Notes: generated by a model not told the origin, from the letters alone. A DNA stretch of 64,000 nt from Enterocloster asparagiformis (GCA_018380885.1 JAGZSY010000026.1:67506-131505); one strand, 5' to 3'. Shown: positions 1 to 8,824, numbered from the stretch's first letter. Numbers and translations are program-made.

Positions 1-54
1 AAGAATCACCGGAGCAGACCCCGGAAATGAAGCTGTGAAAAGGAGGATGCCTGA

Positions 55-318
55 ATGAAAAACACCACACTGACGCTCTCGTTCAACACCGAAAAGCTGG
101 ACGCACTGACCTTCCACATGGGTAAAAAAGACGCCGACCTACAGGGGGAGCTGAACGATACGATCCAGAAACTGTATGAAAAATATGTGCCGCAGGCCAC
201 CCGTGAATACATCGATGATAAGGTGATCCGGGATGCCGGAGCCAAAGACCGTCCTCGCAGGCCGTCCAGACCCGCGCCCCGTCCGGTGGAAGATGCCCGA
301 CCGGAGGACAACGCCTGA
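55..318 (+). CDS. Small mobile-element protein, DUF6103-like
   Basis: An 87-residue protein preceded by a strong AAAGGAGG site 8 bases before the ATG. The first 65 residues are a compact, probably alpha-helical domain starting MKNTTLTLSFN with a beta-strand-like N terminus and a basic patch; the last 25 residues are proline, arginine and acid rich and look disordered. It resembles the small proteins annotated DUF6103 that accompany relaxase genes in Firmicutes conjugative elements; that family match is from memory and its function is not known. Its position just upstream of the presumed transfer origin and mobilisation genes suggests an accessory or DNA-binding role in transfer, but this is inference. 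Confidence 0.7.
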   Translation: MKNTTLTLSFNTEKLDALTFHMGKKDADLQGELNDTIQKLYEKYVPQATREYIDDKVIRDAGAKDRPRRPSRPAPRPVEDARPEDNA

Positions 319-714
319 TAAGTACGTTTGCGGGAAAACCAGCTGCCCCCCATGTCCGCCCCTGTGACGCCCTGTGTGGGCTTTTTCGGGGCAGGGTGGC
401 CCGTGTACCCCTGCGGCTGGTTTCGCCAGCGTTGGGGCGATGTGGCCGCCACTCCGGAAAAAGACTGAAAAGCCTTGCTTTAGCTGGATTTTAAGGGGGA
501 ACTGGCAGGGTCGAAAAGTGTGCAGGTTAAAGGGGTTATGCTGCTTTCGCAGCCTAACCCCGGAAAACACCGCCCGGCAAAGCCGTGCGGGGATCGCGGT
601 TTGCATACCTTTTCACCACGCGTAGGAATTTCTTATGCCGGATGGCCCGAAAGCCCTACCGTTCCGGCATTTTCACTGCATACCGGCTACCATCGCCGGG
701 GAAAGAAGGCCCAA
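319..714. other. Gene-free stretch with hairpins, candidate oriT
   Basis: No convincing gene. Two inverted repeats stand out. The first (532-561) has 13-base arms beginning GGGGTTA with one mismatch around a TTTC loop. The second has perfect 8-base arms ATGCCGGA (635-642) and TCCGGCAT (663-670) around a 20-base loop and is followed by TTTTC. A hairpin-rich intergenic region directly upstream of a ribbon-helix-helix mobilisation gene and relaxase is the usual place for the origin of transfer. The nick site cannot be identified by eye. Simple transcription terminators are the alternative explanation. Confidence 0.45.
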
Positions 715-1131
715 ATGGCAGAGAAAAAGCCAACCATGACGCGCACCGGCTTCTACGTTGAGAAAGAGATACTGGACTGGTGTGACCGCCTGCTCAGTCA
801 GGCCAATGTGAAATCCCGAAACGAGTTTGTCACCGAAGCCCTGCGCTTTTACTGCGGCTACCTCTCGTCCCGGCAGTCGGAGGACTATCTGCTGCGGAGT
901 CTCTCCTCCGTGCTCACCGGCACGGTGCAGGACACCGAGAACCGCCTCGCCCGGATGGACTTTAAGCTCGCCGTGGAGATTTCCAAGCTGGCGCATGTCA
1001 TCGCCTACACCCACGAAGTCGATCCGGAGGATATGAAGTGGCTCCACGGGAAATGTGTGGACGAGGTCAAGCGCATCAACGGCGCGGTCGATTTTGAGGA
1101 TGCATACAATTACCAAAAGCGGCGAACCTAA
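715..1131 (+). CDS. Ribbon-helix-helix mobilisation accessory protein (MobC/CopG-like)
   Basis: A 138-residue protein. Residues 8-52 fit a ribbon-helix-helix fold: a short strand (TRTGFYVEK), a helix (EILDWCDRLLSQA), then a turn and second helix (SRNEFVTEALRFYCGYL). The rest is helical and could mediate oligomerisation. Such proteins bind the transfer origin and help the relaxase. The ATG at 715 is chosen over an upstream start because it begins the conserved domain and has a modest GAAAGAAGG site before it; the upstream extension has no family-like sequence. It sits between the candidate oriT and the relaxase, as expected for MobC. A purely transcriptional regulator is the main alternative. 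Confidence 0.65.
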   Translation: MAEKKPTMTRTGFYVEKEILDWCDRLLSQANVKSRNEFVTEALRFYCGYLSSRQSEDYLLRSLSSVLTGTVQDTENRLARMDFKLAVEISKLAHVIAYTHEVDPEDMKWLHGKCVDEVKRINGAVDFEDAYNYQKRRT

Positions 1132-1235
1132 AAAGTAGAGGCTTCTTTGTTCAGTATGGGTATGGACTGTTGAGGCCCATTCGTTTATATGTGTGGGTAC
1201 GGCAAATCCGCCGTGCGAAAGGAGATAGAAAACCA

Positions 1236-1523
1236 ATGGAGAAACATGAAATTTTTGAATCCGCCATCCGGGAGCTGACAGAGGATGCGATAGCCAAGCG
1301 AAAGGAAAATTTGCCGGATGAGGAACAGCGGCTCTACGCAGAGGCGATGGCTCTCAGCACGCAGGCCCGTGACATTGTCAAGACGCTGCCGGAGGATCAG
1401 CGGCGCATATTGGAGGATTACTTTGTGAAAACCAATCTAATCGCCGACCATGAGTGTGCGCACCTCTATGTGCAGGGCGCAAAGGACTGCGTGGAGCTGC
1501 TGAAAAAGCTTGGTGCGCTGTAA
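1236..1523 (+). CDS. Small conserved mobile-element protein, unknown function
   Basis: A 95-residue, mostly helical, acidic protein with an AAAGGAGA site before the ATG. The C-terminal half (DHECAHLYVQGAKDCVELL) has two cysteines and a histidine; whether these bind metal is unknown. I recognise the style of small accessory proteins carried by clostridial elements but not a specific function. It is separated from the preceding gene by about 100 bases and from the AT-rich genes that follow by a clear composition change, so it likely belongs to the element backbone. Confidence 0.6.
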   Translation: MEKHEIFESAIRELTEDAIAKRKENLPDEEQRLYAEAMALSTQARDIVKTLPEDQRRILEDYFVKTNLIADHECAHLYVQGAKDCVELLKKLGAL

Positions 1524-1651
1524 AAGCATCACTGGTGGATGGCCTCTGCGAGAGTGGGGGCCATTTTACATATTGGTGATGAATTTTGTCGGTGGACGTG
1601 GTATAATTGTTTCAATACTGAACGATAAATCAGATTTTGTGGAGGAATAAA

Positions 1652-2008
1652 ATGTTGCGACCAAAAGAAGTAATATGTAAATGGGTAGATGCCTTTAATA
1701 GTCACGATGTTGAATCAATCGTGAGCCTGTACCATGATAACGCAACCAATCATCAGGTAACAAATGACCCCGTGATTGGAATTGATGCAATCAGAGAAAT
1801 GTTTACAGTAGAATTTTCTACTGCAGATATGACAACGATTGTAGAAAATATTTTTGAAGATGGACAATGGGCAATTTTAGAGTGGAAAGACCCTCTGGGA
1901 TTGCGGGGATGTGGTTTTTTTCATGTAGTAAACGAAAAGATTTTGTTTCAGCGGGGATATTGGGATAAACTTTCATTTTTGAAACAGCACAATCTACCTA
2001 TTGAATAA
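1652..2008 (+). CDS. SnoaL-like (NTF2-fold) protein
   Basis: A 118-residue protein with the NTF2/SnoaL pattern: an N-terminal helix (VICKWVDAFNSHDVESIVSLYHDNATNH), a central sheet and a C-terminal strand ending in a tryptophan-containing segment. Family members are small cone-shaped enzymes or binding proteins for hydrophobic ligands; the substrate cannot be predicted. The start at 1652 follows GGAGGAATAA. The gene is much more AT-rich than its neighbours and is followed after 36 bases by an equally AT-rich kinase-like gene, so the two probably entered the element together as cargo. Confidence 0.75.
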   Translation: MLRPKEVICKWVDAFNSHDVESIVSLYHDNATNHQVTNDPVIGIDAIREMFTVEFSTADMTTIVENIFEDGQWAILEWKDPLGLRGCGFFHVVNEKILFQRGYWDKLSFLKQHNLPIE

Positions 2009-2044
2009 TTTTGGATAAATTAAAATATGTAAGGACAAATAAAA

Positions 2045-2590
2045 ATGGAACAAGGAAGAATTATTATAATCACTGGATCGCCGGGAACGGGAAAAACTAC
2101 GACATCCGCCATCGTCGCGCAAGAATCCAGCATGGAAAAATCTGTGCATATGCATACAGATGACTTCTATCATTATCTTAGCAAAGGGGCCATACCACCA
2201 CATTTGCCAGAATCGAATGAGCAAAACCTGATTGTAATTGAAGCTTTTTTAGAAGCCGCAAAGCGTTATGTCCGTGGCGGATATGACGTAATTGTTGATG
2301 GCATTATCGGTTCGTGGTTTTTGGAACCGTGGTTAAACATCGTTCATGAAGGTTATCAAGTACACTATATCATTTTGAGAGCAAGTAAAGAAGAAACCAT
2401 GAAACGAGCGATTGACCGTTCAAAATTAGATAGAGAAACAAATATTGAATTGGTAGAAGTAATGTGGGAACAATTCAATAATTTGGGTAGCTATGAAGCT
2501 AATGTTATAGTTACAACGGGTTATTCTATTGAAGAAACCGTTTTGCTTATAAAGGATAAGATTCAAAAGAAAACCTGTTTGCTTATTTAG
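2045..2590 (+). CDS. P-loop kinase-like ATPase (AAA_33/zeta-toxin-like fold)
   Basis: A 181-residue protein with a perfect Walker A motif GSPGTGKTT at residues 11-19, a DDFYHY segment typical of small-molecule kinases around residue 38, and a central hydrophobic strand YDVIVDGII that fits Walker B. This places it among the P-loop kinases that include chloramphenicol phosphotransferase and zeta toxins, but no residue pattern identifies the substrate. It is AT-rich like the SnoaL-like gene before it. A role in antibiotic or nucleotide phosphorylation is possible but is inference only. No antitoxin-like partner is next to it, which argues against a zeta toxin. Confidence 0.7.
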   Translation: MEQGRIIIITGSPGTGKTTTSAIVAQESSMEKSVHMHTDDFYHYLSKGAIPPHLPESNEQNLIVIEAFLEAAKRYVRGGYDVIVDGIIGSWFLEPWLNIVHEGYQVHYIILRASKEETMKRAIDRSKLDRETNIELVEVMWEQFNNLGSYEANVIVTTGYSIEETVLLIKDKIQKKTCLLI

Positions 2591-2710
2591 AAACGTTTCT
2601 TGAAATGCACATGTGTTATCAAACGTATGAGTTCCAGTTTATCAAGTTGATGGGCAATCACAACCGTGGTCGCTCTTTTCTTTTGCCCAAAACACAGAAA
2701 GGAGGCCGCC

Positions 2711-5590
2711 ATGTCAAAAATTATTTTTACCTCACACTACATGCGGGACGCGCCCGCCGAGCACCTCATGAACTACGTCGAGTACGTCGGCACCCGCGAG
2801 GGCGTGGAAAAGCTGGATGAGAGCAAGGCTCTACTCCCCTCCACCGTGAAGCAACAGCAGCTCATCGAAAAAATCCTACGTGACATCCCGGAGAGCAGGC
2901 AGATGCTGGAGCATGCGGATTACCGTCTGCACCCCACCATCGGCAACGCCTCAGAATTCATCACGCAGGCGTTGGAGCAGAACCTTGATCTCCTCGGTAA
3001 GCGGCAGAACTATGTGGATTATCTTGCCAACCGCCCCCGCGTGGAGCGTGTCGGCAAGCACGGCCTGTTCACCGATGCAGGTGTGCCGGTGGTGCTCTCT
3101 CAGGTGCAGCAGGATGTGGTGGAACACAAAGGGCCGGTCTGGACGCATGTGGTTTCCCTGCGCCGAGAGGACGCGGCCCGACTCGGCTACGACAGCGGAA
3201 AAGAGTGGATGGCGCTGCTGCGCTCCAAACGGGCGATGTTCGCAAAACACATGAAGATCGACAGCGAGAACTTGCGCTGGTACGCGGCCTACCACAACGA
3301 AAGCCATCATCCTCATGTGCATATTATGGTCTACTCCGCCAAAGACAACGACGGTTTTCTTACCAAGGAGTCCATCGAGGCCATGCGCTCCGAACTGGCC
3401 CACGATATCTTCCGTCAGGACTTCGCACATATTTATGAACGGCAGAACCAAGCCCGCGCCGATCTGAAGCAGAGCGTCTCCGACCACATGGAAGAATTGC
3501 TCAGGCAGATCAGCACCGACGTCTGTGAAAATAAAGAGGTAGAGGAAAAAATCCTGCGGCTCGCCGGACGGCTGCAAAACACCGGAGGGAAAAAGGTGTA
3601 CGGCTATCTCAAGGCCGACGTCAAAGCTCTCGTAGATCAGATCGTCGATGCGTTGGCCGGGGATGCTCGCGTGGCGCATCTCTATGCCGCGTGGGGCGAC
3701 TGGCAGAATGAGATTCTGAAAACCTACACCGGCAAGCTGCCGCAGCTCCCGCCCCTTTCACGGCAGCCACAATTTAAAAGCGTCAAAAACATGGTGATCG
3801 CCGAAGCAATGAAAATCGGCGGTCATCAATTTACTTTTGAGGATGACGGCGAACCGGATGCTGGTGGCACAGATACGGTACCGGAACCAGAAGAGTCTCT
3901 GCCGGAGCCAGAAGCACCGCCGATAGAATGGGAGGAACCACTGTCAGTGTTAGACGAAGTGCCTAAGTCTGATACACCAAAGAAATCTGTGCTCCGCGCC
4001 GAGTGGAACAAGGAATATAAGCTGGCCCGTAAACATCTCTATGGCGGCAATGACGTCGCGCAGGATTTCGCAGAAGCCTATCGGCTGTATCTCTCGGAAG
4101 CGGAATCTGGCAACGCGCTGGCCATGCATGACCTCGGCAGGATGTGCGCGGACGGTTTAGGCATGGAGATCGACATGTCCGCCTCACGGGAGTGGTATGC
4201 CAAGGCGCTCGCTGCTTTCCGCGCCGCCGAAGCCACGGCAAAGGAACGTCAGCGCCCCTATCTCCAGTACCGCATCGGAAAGATGTATGCGGCAGGCCAA
4301 GGCATCGAGCAGGACTATGGTCAGGCGGCTGGCTGGCTCTCACAGGCGGTATCCGCCGACCACAAGTACGCGGAGTATTCTCTCGCCGGGCTTTTCTATC
4401 GCGGACAGGGCGTGGCGCAAAGCTACGAAACCGCCTATGACCTCTACCGCCGCTCTGCGGGACAGACGAATCCCTACGCCAGCTATGAGCTGGGCAAAAT
4501 GTGCCGGGATGGGATCGGCACGGAAAAAGACACGCGGAAAGCCGGTGCGCATTTTGAAGATGCGTTCACCGGCTTTTATCAATTGGAAAAAGACAGCCAT
4601 GATGACAAGCTCCAGTACCGCCTCGGCCAGATGCTCCACACCGGAACCGGCACCGACAGGGATGATAATGCCGCAATGGCCTACTTTGAGAAGTCGGCCA
4701 AGCTCGGCAACATAGGCGCGCAGTATGCCCTCGGCAAACTCCGGCTGGAAACCGGCGTCGGCGATCCGGCGCAGGCCGTGGCTTGGATTGTCAAAGCGGC
4801 TGACAGCGGCAACGCGGCGGCGCAATATTCCCTTGCCAAGCTGTTCCGCGATGGCGAGCATGTGGAGAAGAATATCGCCAAGGCTGTGGAACTGTTCACC
4901 GCGTCGGCGGAGCAGAAGAATGAGTATGCGGCCTATGCCCTCGGCAGGCTCTATCTCGCCGGGGAGGATATCCCAAAGGACACCGAAGCCGCTGCGGGTT
5001 GGCTGTCATTCTCCGCCGACTTAAACAATCCCTATGCGCAGTACACCCTCGGCAAGCTGTATCTAACCGGGGAGCAGCTCCCCAAAGATATCTGCAAAGC
5101 CGTGGAGCTGCTGTTAAAATCGGCAGAACAGAAAAATCAGTTTGCACAGTACCAGCTCGGTAAGATCTACCTTACAGACGAGGAAGTCCCCAAAGATGTG
5201 GAGGCCGCCATCCGCTGGCTCTCCGACTCCGCCGAGCAGGGAAATCAGTTCGCACAGTATGCCCTCGGCAAGCTGTACCTCTGCGGACATGATGTCCCCC
5301 GCGACAGGAAAAAAGCAATCCCTCTTCTGGAGGCATCGGCGGCACAGGGAAACATCTACGCGCAGTTTCTGCTGGAGCATCTGGACTCCTTTCGGGAGCC
5401 GTCCGTGCTGCTGGCCGCCACGCGGCTCTTGCACCGGATTGGGAATGCGTTCCGGGAAGATTACAACCGGGCCACGGGCGGCGGCCCGTTCCAGATCGAC
5501 CGTAAGCGCCGTCGCCAGCTCCGGGAGAAGCAGATCGCACAGGGCCATGCGCGGGATGATCACGAACAGCAACAGCAAATCCATTATTGA
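2711..5590 (+). CDS. MobP/MobL-type relaxase with C-terminal Sel1 repeats
   Basis: A 959-residue protein. The N-terminal third is the DNA-nicking relaxase domain: residues 199-205 read HHPHVHI, the metal-binding histidine motif of MobA/MobL relaxases, and an early tyrosine (HYMRD, YVEYVGTREG) can serve as the nicking residue. A proline/glutamate-rich linker lies around residues 380-420. From about residue 430 to 900 there are around a dozen Sel1-like TPR repeats with the signature A-x-YxLGKLYLxGxxVPKDxxKA. The ATG at 2711 follows AAAGGAGG and starts the conserved MSKIIFTSHYMRD segment, so the upstream extension is rejected. It nicks oriT and pilots the strand through the coupling protein encoded two genes later. 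Sel1 arrays usually bind proteins, so here they may dock the relaxosome; that part is inference. Confidence 0.9.
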   Translation: MSKIIFTSHYMRDAPAEHLMNYVEYVGTREGVEKLDESKALLPSTVKQQQLIEKILRDIPESRQMLEHADYRLHPTIGNASEFITQALEQNLDLLGKRQNYVDYLANRPRVERVGKHGLFTDAGVPVVLSQVQQDVVEHKGPVWTHVVSLRREDAARLGYDSGKEWMALLRSKRAMFAKHMKIDSENLRWYAAYHNESHHPHVHIMVYSAKDNDGFLTKESIEAMRSELAHDIFRQDFAHIYERQNQARADLKQSVSDHMEELLRQISTDVCENKEVEEKILRLAGRLQNTGGKKVYGYLKADVKALVDQIVDALAGDARVAHLYAAWGDWQNEILKTYTGKLPQLPPLSRQPQFKSVKNMVIAEAMKIGGHQFTFEDDGEPDAGGTDTVPEPEESLPEPEAPPIEWEEPLSVLDEVPKSDTPKKSVLRAEWNKEYKLARKHLYGGNDVAQDFAEAYRLYLSEAESGNALAMHDLGRMCADGLGMEIDMSASREWYAKALAAFRAAEATAKERQRPYLQYRIGKMYAAGQGIEQDYGQAAGWLSQAVSADHKYAEYSLAGLFYRGQGVAQSYETAYDLYRRSAGQTNPYASYELGKMCRDGIGTEKDTRKAGAHFEDAFTGFYQLEKDSHDDKLQYRLGQMLHTGTGTDRDDNAAMAYFEKSAKLGNIGAQYALGKLRLETGVGDPAQAVAWIVKAADSGNAAAQYSLAKLFRDGEHVEKNIAKAVELFTASAEQKNEYAAYALGRLYLAGEDIPKDTEAAAGWLSFSADLNNPYAQYTLGKLYLTGEQLPKDICKAVELLLKSAEQKNQFAQYQLGKIYLTDEEVPKDVEAAIRWLSDSAEQGNQFAQYALGKLYLCGHDVPRDRKKAIPLLEASAAQGNIYAQFLLEHLDSFREPSVLLAATRLLHRIGNAFREDYNRATGGGPFQIDRKRRRQLREKQIAQGHARDDHEQQQQIHY

Positions 5591-5604
5591 CGGGAGGGAT
5601 ACAC

Positions 5605-6561
5605 ATGTCCGAATATATTTATTTCACCGATGAACAGAAGCAGCGGGCCAATGCCGTGAATTTAGTGGACTTTCTGGAACGGCAGGGAGAAAAACTCATC
5701 AAATCCGGCCCGGAGAAGCGGCTCGCCAGCAACCACAGCATCACCGTGCGCGGCAATGAGTGGTTCGACCATGCCGAGGGCAGCAAGAAAGGCGGCCTCG
5801 CCATTGACTTCGTGCAGTATTACTACGGCAAGTCGTTCCCGGAGGCCGTGACCATGCTGCTGAATGGCGAACAGGGACAGGGCTACCGAGAGAGCCAGCG
5901 ACGTCAGCCGGAGCCGAAAAAGCCCTTTGCCCTGCCGCCCGCCAACGACAACATGCGCCGGGTGTTTGCCTATCTCATCAAGAGCAGGCTGCTGGATCAA
6001 AAGATTGTGGCGCACTTCGCCCACGCAAAGCTCATCTATGAGGATAGGGACTACCACAACGCGGTGTTCGTGGGCTATGACAGGGACGGCATCGCCCGCC
6101 ATGCGCACAAGCGCGGCACCTATACGGTAGGTGATGCGTTCAAAGGAAATGTGGAGGGCGGCGATCCGCGCTTCATCTTTCATCACACCGGCACCAGCGA
6201 CACGGTCTATGTGTTCGAGGCCCCGATTGACATGCTGTCCTTTATCAGCCTCTATCAAAAGGACTGGCAACAGCACAGCTATGTGGCGCTGTGCGGGGTG
6301 GCAGAGCATGCGCTCCTGCAGCACCTCGCCGACAATCCGCAAATACAGAAGATCGGCCTCTGCCTCGACCACGACGAGGCGGGCATCAATGCCAGAAAAA
6401 GAATCACCGGGATTCTATCGGAGCGGGGATACAGAAATGTATTCTCGCTTTTTTCTGTTTACAAAGACTGGAACGAGGATATCAAGGCGGCGCATGGTCA
6501 GGAGGCCATCCCCGCCGAAGAACCATCGCCTGTGTGTCGGCTTACGCAGGCGATGGCATAG
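5605..6561 (+). CDS. DUF3991/toprim-domain protein (primase-like)
   Basis: A 318-residue protein. Residues 1-100 resemble a CHC2-type primase zinc-finger region without the full cysteine set: WFDHAEGSKKGGLAIDFVQYYYGKSFPEAV is the recognisable core. The C-terminal half is toprim-like, with VYVFEAPIDMLSF (the catalytic glutamate) and IGLCLDHDEAGINA (the DxD). This matches the DUF3991/toprim proteins found beside MobP relaxases, thought to prime complementary strand synthesis after transfer. It starts 14 bases after the relaxase stop with GGGAGGG before the ATG, so the two are translationally linked. The loss of zinc ligands suggests regulatory or nuclease rather than classic primase activity. 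Confidence 0.8.
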   Translation: MSEYIYFTDEQKQRANAVNLVDFLERQGEKLIKSGPEKRLASNHSITVRGNEWFDHAEGSKKGGLAIDFVQYYYGKSFPEAVTMLLNGEQGQGYRESQRRQPEPKKPFALPPANDNMRRVFAYLIKSRLLDQKIVAHFAHAKLIYEDRDYHNAVFVGYDRDGIARHAHKRGTYTVGDAFKGNVEGGDPRFIFHHTGTSDTVYVFEAPIDMLSFISLYQKDWQQHSYVALCGVAEHALLQHLADNPQIQKIGLCLDHDEAGINARKRITGILSERGYRNVFSLFSVYKDWNEDIKAAHGQEAIPAEEPSPVCRLTQAMA

Positions 6562-6573
6562 GGAGGTGTTCGG

Positions 6574-8400
6574 ATGCAAACGTCACAATTGGTAATCCTG
6601 CTGGCAGCCGGTATCGGCATGTTCGCTGTCATCGGCGGACTGGCTATGCTGGCGCACTACTACACACTAAACGGGATCAAGTCAAAGACCGTGGGCGACG
6701 GCCAATATGGCACGGCCCGCTTCGCCACTGAGGATGAAATCAAAAAGACCTACACGTCGGTTCCCTATGAGCCGCAGAAATGGCGGCGCGGGCAGAACCT
6801 GCCGGACGCGCAGGGACTGGTGGTCGGCTGCAGGCGTCACGCGGGCGGCGTGACCGCGCTGGTGGACATCGGCGATATCCACTGCCTCATGATCGGCGCG
6901 GCGGGTGTGGGCAAGACCGCCAATTTTTTATACCCCAACATCGAATACGCCTGCGCCTCCGGAATGTCCTTTCTCTGCACGGACACTAAGGGCGACCTGT
7001 TCCGCAATTACGCGGGCATCGCCAAGGACTGCTATGGCTACCACATTTCCGTGCTGGATCTGCGCAACCCCACGCGCTCGGACGGCGACAACATTCTGGC
7101 GATGGTCAACAAGTACATGGACGCATGGATGGCCGATCCGGAAAATCTCTCCCTTAAGGCCAAGGCCGAAAAGTACGCGAAGATCACCGCCAAGACCATC
7201 ATCTGCTCCAGCGGCGAGGATGCCAGCAGCTACGGACAAAACGCATTTTTCTACGACAGCGCGGAGGGTCTGCTCACCTCGGTGATCCTGCTCCTCGCCG
7301 AATACTGTGCACCGGAGAAGCGGCACATCGTCAGCGTGTTCAAACTCATCCAAGACCTGCTGGCCCCGTCGCCAGTGAAGAACAAGACACAGTTCCAGCT
7401 CCTCATGGAGAAGCTGCCCCCGGATCACAAGGCCCGGTGGTTTGCCGGAGCCGCCCTCAACAGCGCCGATCAGGCGATGGCCTCGGTGCTCACCACGGCC
7501 ATGTCCCGCCTCAACGCTTTTCTGGACACAGAGCTGGAGCAGGTGCTGTGCTTCGACAGCTCGCTGGACACCGAAACCTTCTGCAAGGAAAAATCGGCCA
7601 TCTTCATTGTGCTGCCAGAGGAAGATAACACCAAATACTTCATGGTGTCGCTGTTCATCCAGCAGCTCTACCGGGAGATGCTCTCGGTGGCCGACGAGCA
7701 CGGCGGCAAGCTCCCCAATCGCGTGATGCTGTTCGCCGATGAGATCGGCACCATCCCGAAAATTCAGTCGATGGAGATGATTTTTTCCAGCGGACGCTCC
7801 CGCCGTCTGAGCATGGTGCCGATCATCCAGAGCTTCGCACAGCTTGAAAAGAACTACGGAAAAGAGGGCGCGGCCATCGTGGTGGACAACTGTCAGGATA
7901 TTTTGTTCGGCGGCTTCGCCCCAAACTCCGAAAGTGCCGACATCCTCTCCAAGGCCCTCGGCAACAAGACCGTGTTGTCCGGCTCCATCAGTCGGGGGAA
8001 GAACGATCCGAGCCAGAGCCTGCAGATGATCCAGCGCCCATTGATGACGCCGGACGAGTTAAAAACGCTGCCCAAGGGACACTTTATCCTCGCCAAAACC
8101 GGTTGCTGCCCCATGCGGACTGAGCTGCCGCTGTTCTTCAAATGGGGCATCACTTTCGATGGAGAGTATGCGGTGGAGGAACGCTCCGCCCGAAAGGTGG
8201 TCTATGCGGATCGCTTCGAGCTGGAGCAGGAAATCGTCTGCCGCAGCGACGCCTATGAGGACGGCTTCGATGAGCTGCTGCCCATGCCGCCCGCAGGAAC
8301 CGTAAGCGGCGGCATGATCCACACGCCCGCGCCGGAACCCAAAACGCACCATGGCGCTCCCCGCAGGCTACCCATGCGCCCAATGGGGACGCAGAAATAG
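6574..8400 (+). CDS. VirD4/TraG-type coupling ATPase
   Basis: A 608-residue type IV coupling protein. One transmembrane helix is visible at residues 6-27, Walker A GAAGVGKT at about 108-115, a conserved CTDTKGDLFRNYAG block, Walker B VMLFADEIGTIP and the arginine-finger-containing SSGRSRRLSMVPIIQSFAQL segment. These proteins form a hexameric pump at the inner membrane that hands the relaxase-DNA complex to the secretion channel. Only one membrane helix is seen, where many VirD4 proteins have two, so the membrane anchor is short. The gene follows the toprim gene by 12 bases with GGGAGG at its start. It is normally followed by mating-channel genes, which are absent here. Confidence 0.92.
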   Translation: MQTSQLVILLAAGIGMFAVIGGLAMLAHYYTLNGIKSKTVGDGQYGTARFATEDEIKKTYTSVPYEPQKWRRGQNLPDAQGLVVGCRRHAGGVTALVDIGDIHCLMIGAAGVGKTANFLYPNIEYACASGMSFLCTDTKGDLFRNYAGIAKDCYGYHISVLDLRNPTRSDGDNILAMVNKYMDAWMADPENLSLKAKAEKYAKITAKTIICSSGEDASSYGQNAFFYDSAEGLLTSVILLLAEYCAPEKRHIVSVFKLIQDLLAPSPVKNKTQFQLLMEKLPPDHKARWFAGAALNSADQAMASVLTTAMSRLNAFLDTELEQVLCFDSSLDTETFCKEKSAIFIVLPEEDNTKYFMVSLFIQQLYREMLSVADEHGGKLPNRVMLFADEIGTIPKIQSMEMIFSSGRSRRLSMVPIIQSFAQLEKNYGKEGAAIVVDNCQDILFGGFAPNSESADILSKALGNKTVLSGSISRGKNDPSQSLQMIQRPLMTPDELKTLPKGHFILAKTGCCPMRTELPLFFKWGITFDGEYAVEERSARKVVYADRFELEQEIVCRSDAYEDGFDELLPMPPAGTVSGGMIHTPAPEPKTHHGAPRRLPMRPMGTQK

Positions 8401-8413
8401 GGAGGTGTCCGCC

Positions 8414-8671
8414 ATGAGTTACTTCTCATCCATCTACGCCGAGGAAATTCCGCACCGCGCCAAAGCCGTGTATATGTACCTCAAAGATCGCTCCAACAAA
8501 GACGGCAAGTGTTGGCCCGCCATCGGCACCATTGCCCGCGATCTGCAGCTCTCCCGCAGCACCGTCAAACGCGCCCTCGATGACCTGATCCGGAGCGGCT
8601 ATCTGGAAAAGGAACAGCGGTGGCGCGACAACGGCGGGAAGAGCAGCCTGCTCTACAAACTCAAGCTGTGA
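8414..8671 (+). CDS. Helix-turn-helix protein (HTH_36-like)
   Basis: An 85-residue winged-helix protein. The core KAVYMYLKDRSNKDGKCWPAIGTIARDLQLSRSTVKRALDDLIRSGYLEKE is the HTH_36 pattern also seen in plasmid replication initiators and in small element regulators. The ATG at 8414 has GGGAGGTG upstream and lies 13 bases after the coupling protein stop, so it is the last gene of the transfer operon. It may regulate the operon or bind the element DNA. An inverted repeat (AACCATACC ... GGTATGGTT, about 8676-8731) follows and may end the transcript. Confidence 0.75.
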   Translation: MSYFSSIYAEEIPHRAKAVYMYLKDRSNKDGKCWPAIGTIARDLQLSRSTVKRALDDLIRSGYLEKEQRWRDNGGKSSLLYKLKL

Positions 8672-8794
8672 AAAAACCATACCGGGCCGCAAAGGAGGAG
8701 CTTTGCCCTCTCGGTGGCCTATGGTATGGTTCATCACGGCCCATGCATGGAACGGAATACTCTAAGAAAGATTTAACGGCAGAAAAAGAAATAA

Positions 8795-8822
8795 GGAACC
8801 ACCCTTCGGAAAGGGCGGTTCC
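8795..8822. terminator. Bidirectional hairpin terminator between convergent genes
   Basis: Arms GGAACCACCCTT (8795-8806) and AAGGGCGGTTCC (8811-8822) pair with one mismatch. On the minus strand the stem is followed by a T-rich run, so it ends the Xre regulator transcript. Confidence 0.7.
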
Positions 8823-8824
8823 CA

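Noticed and set aside
2045..2590. Zeta toxin of a toxin-antitoxin pair
   Set aside because: The P-loop matches broadly, but no epsilon-like antitoxin is adjacent and the neighbour is a SnoaL-like protein.
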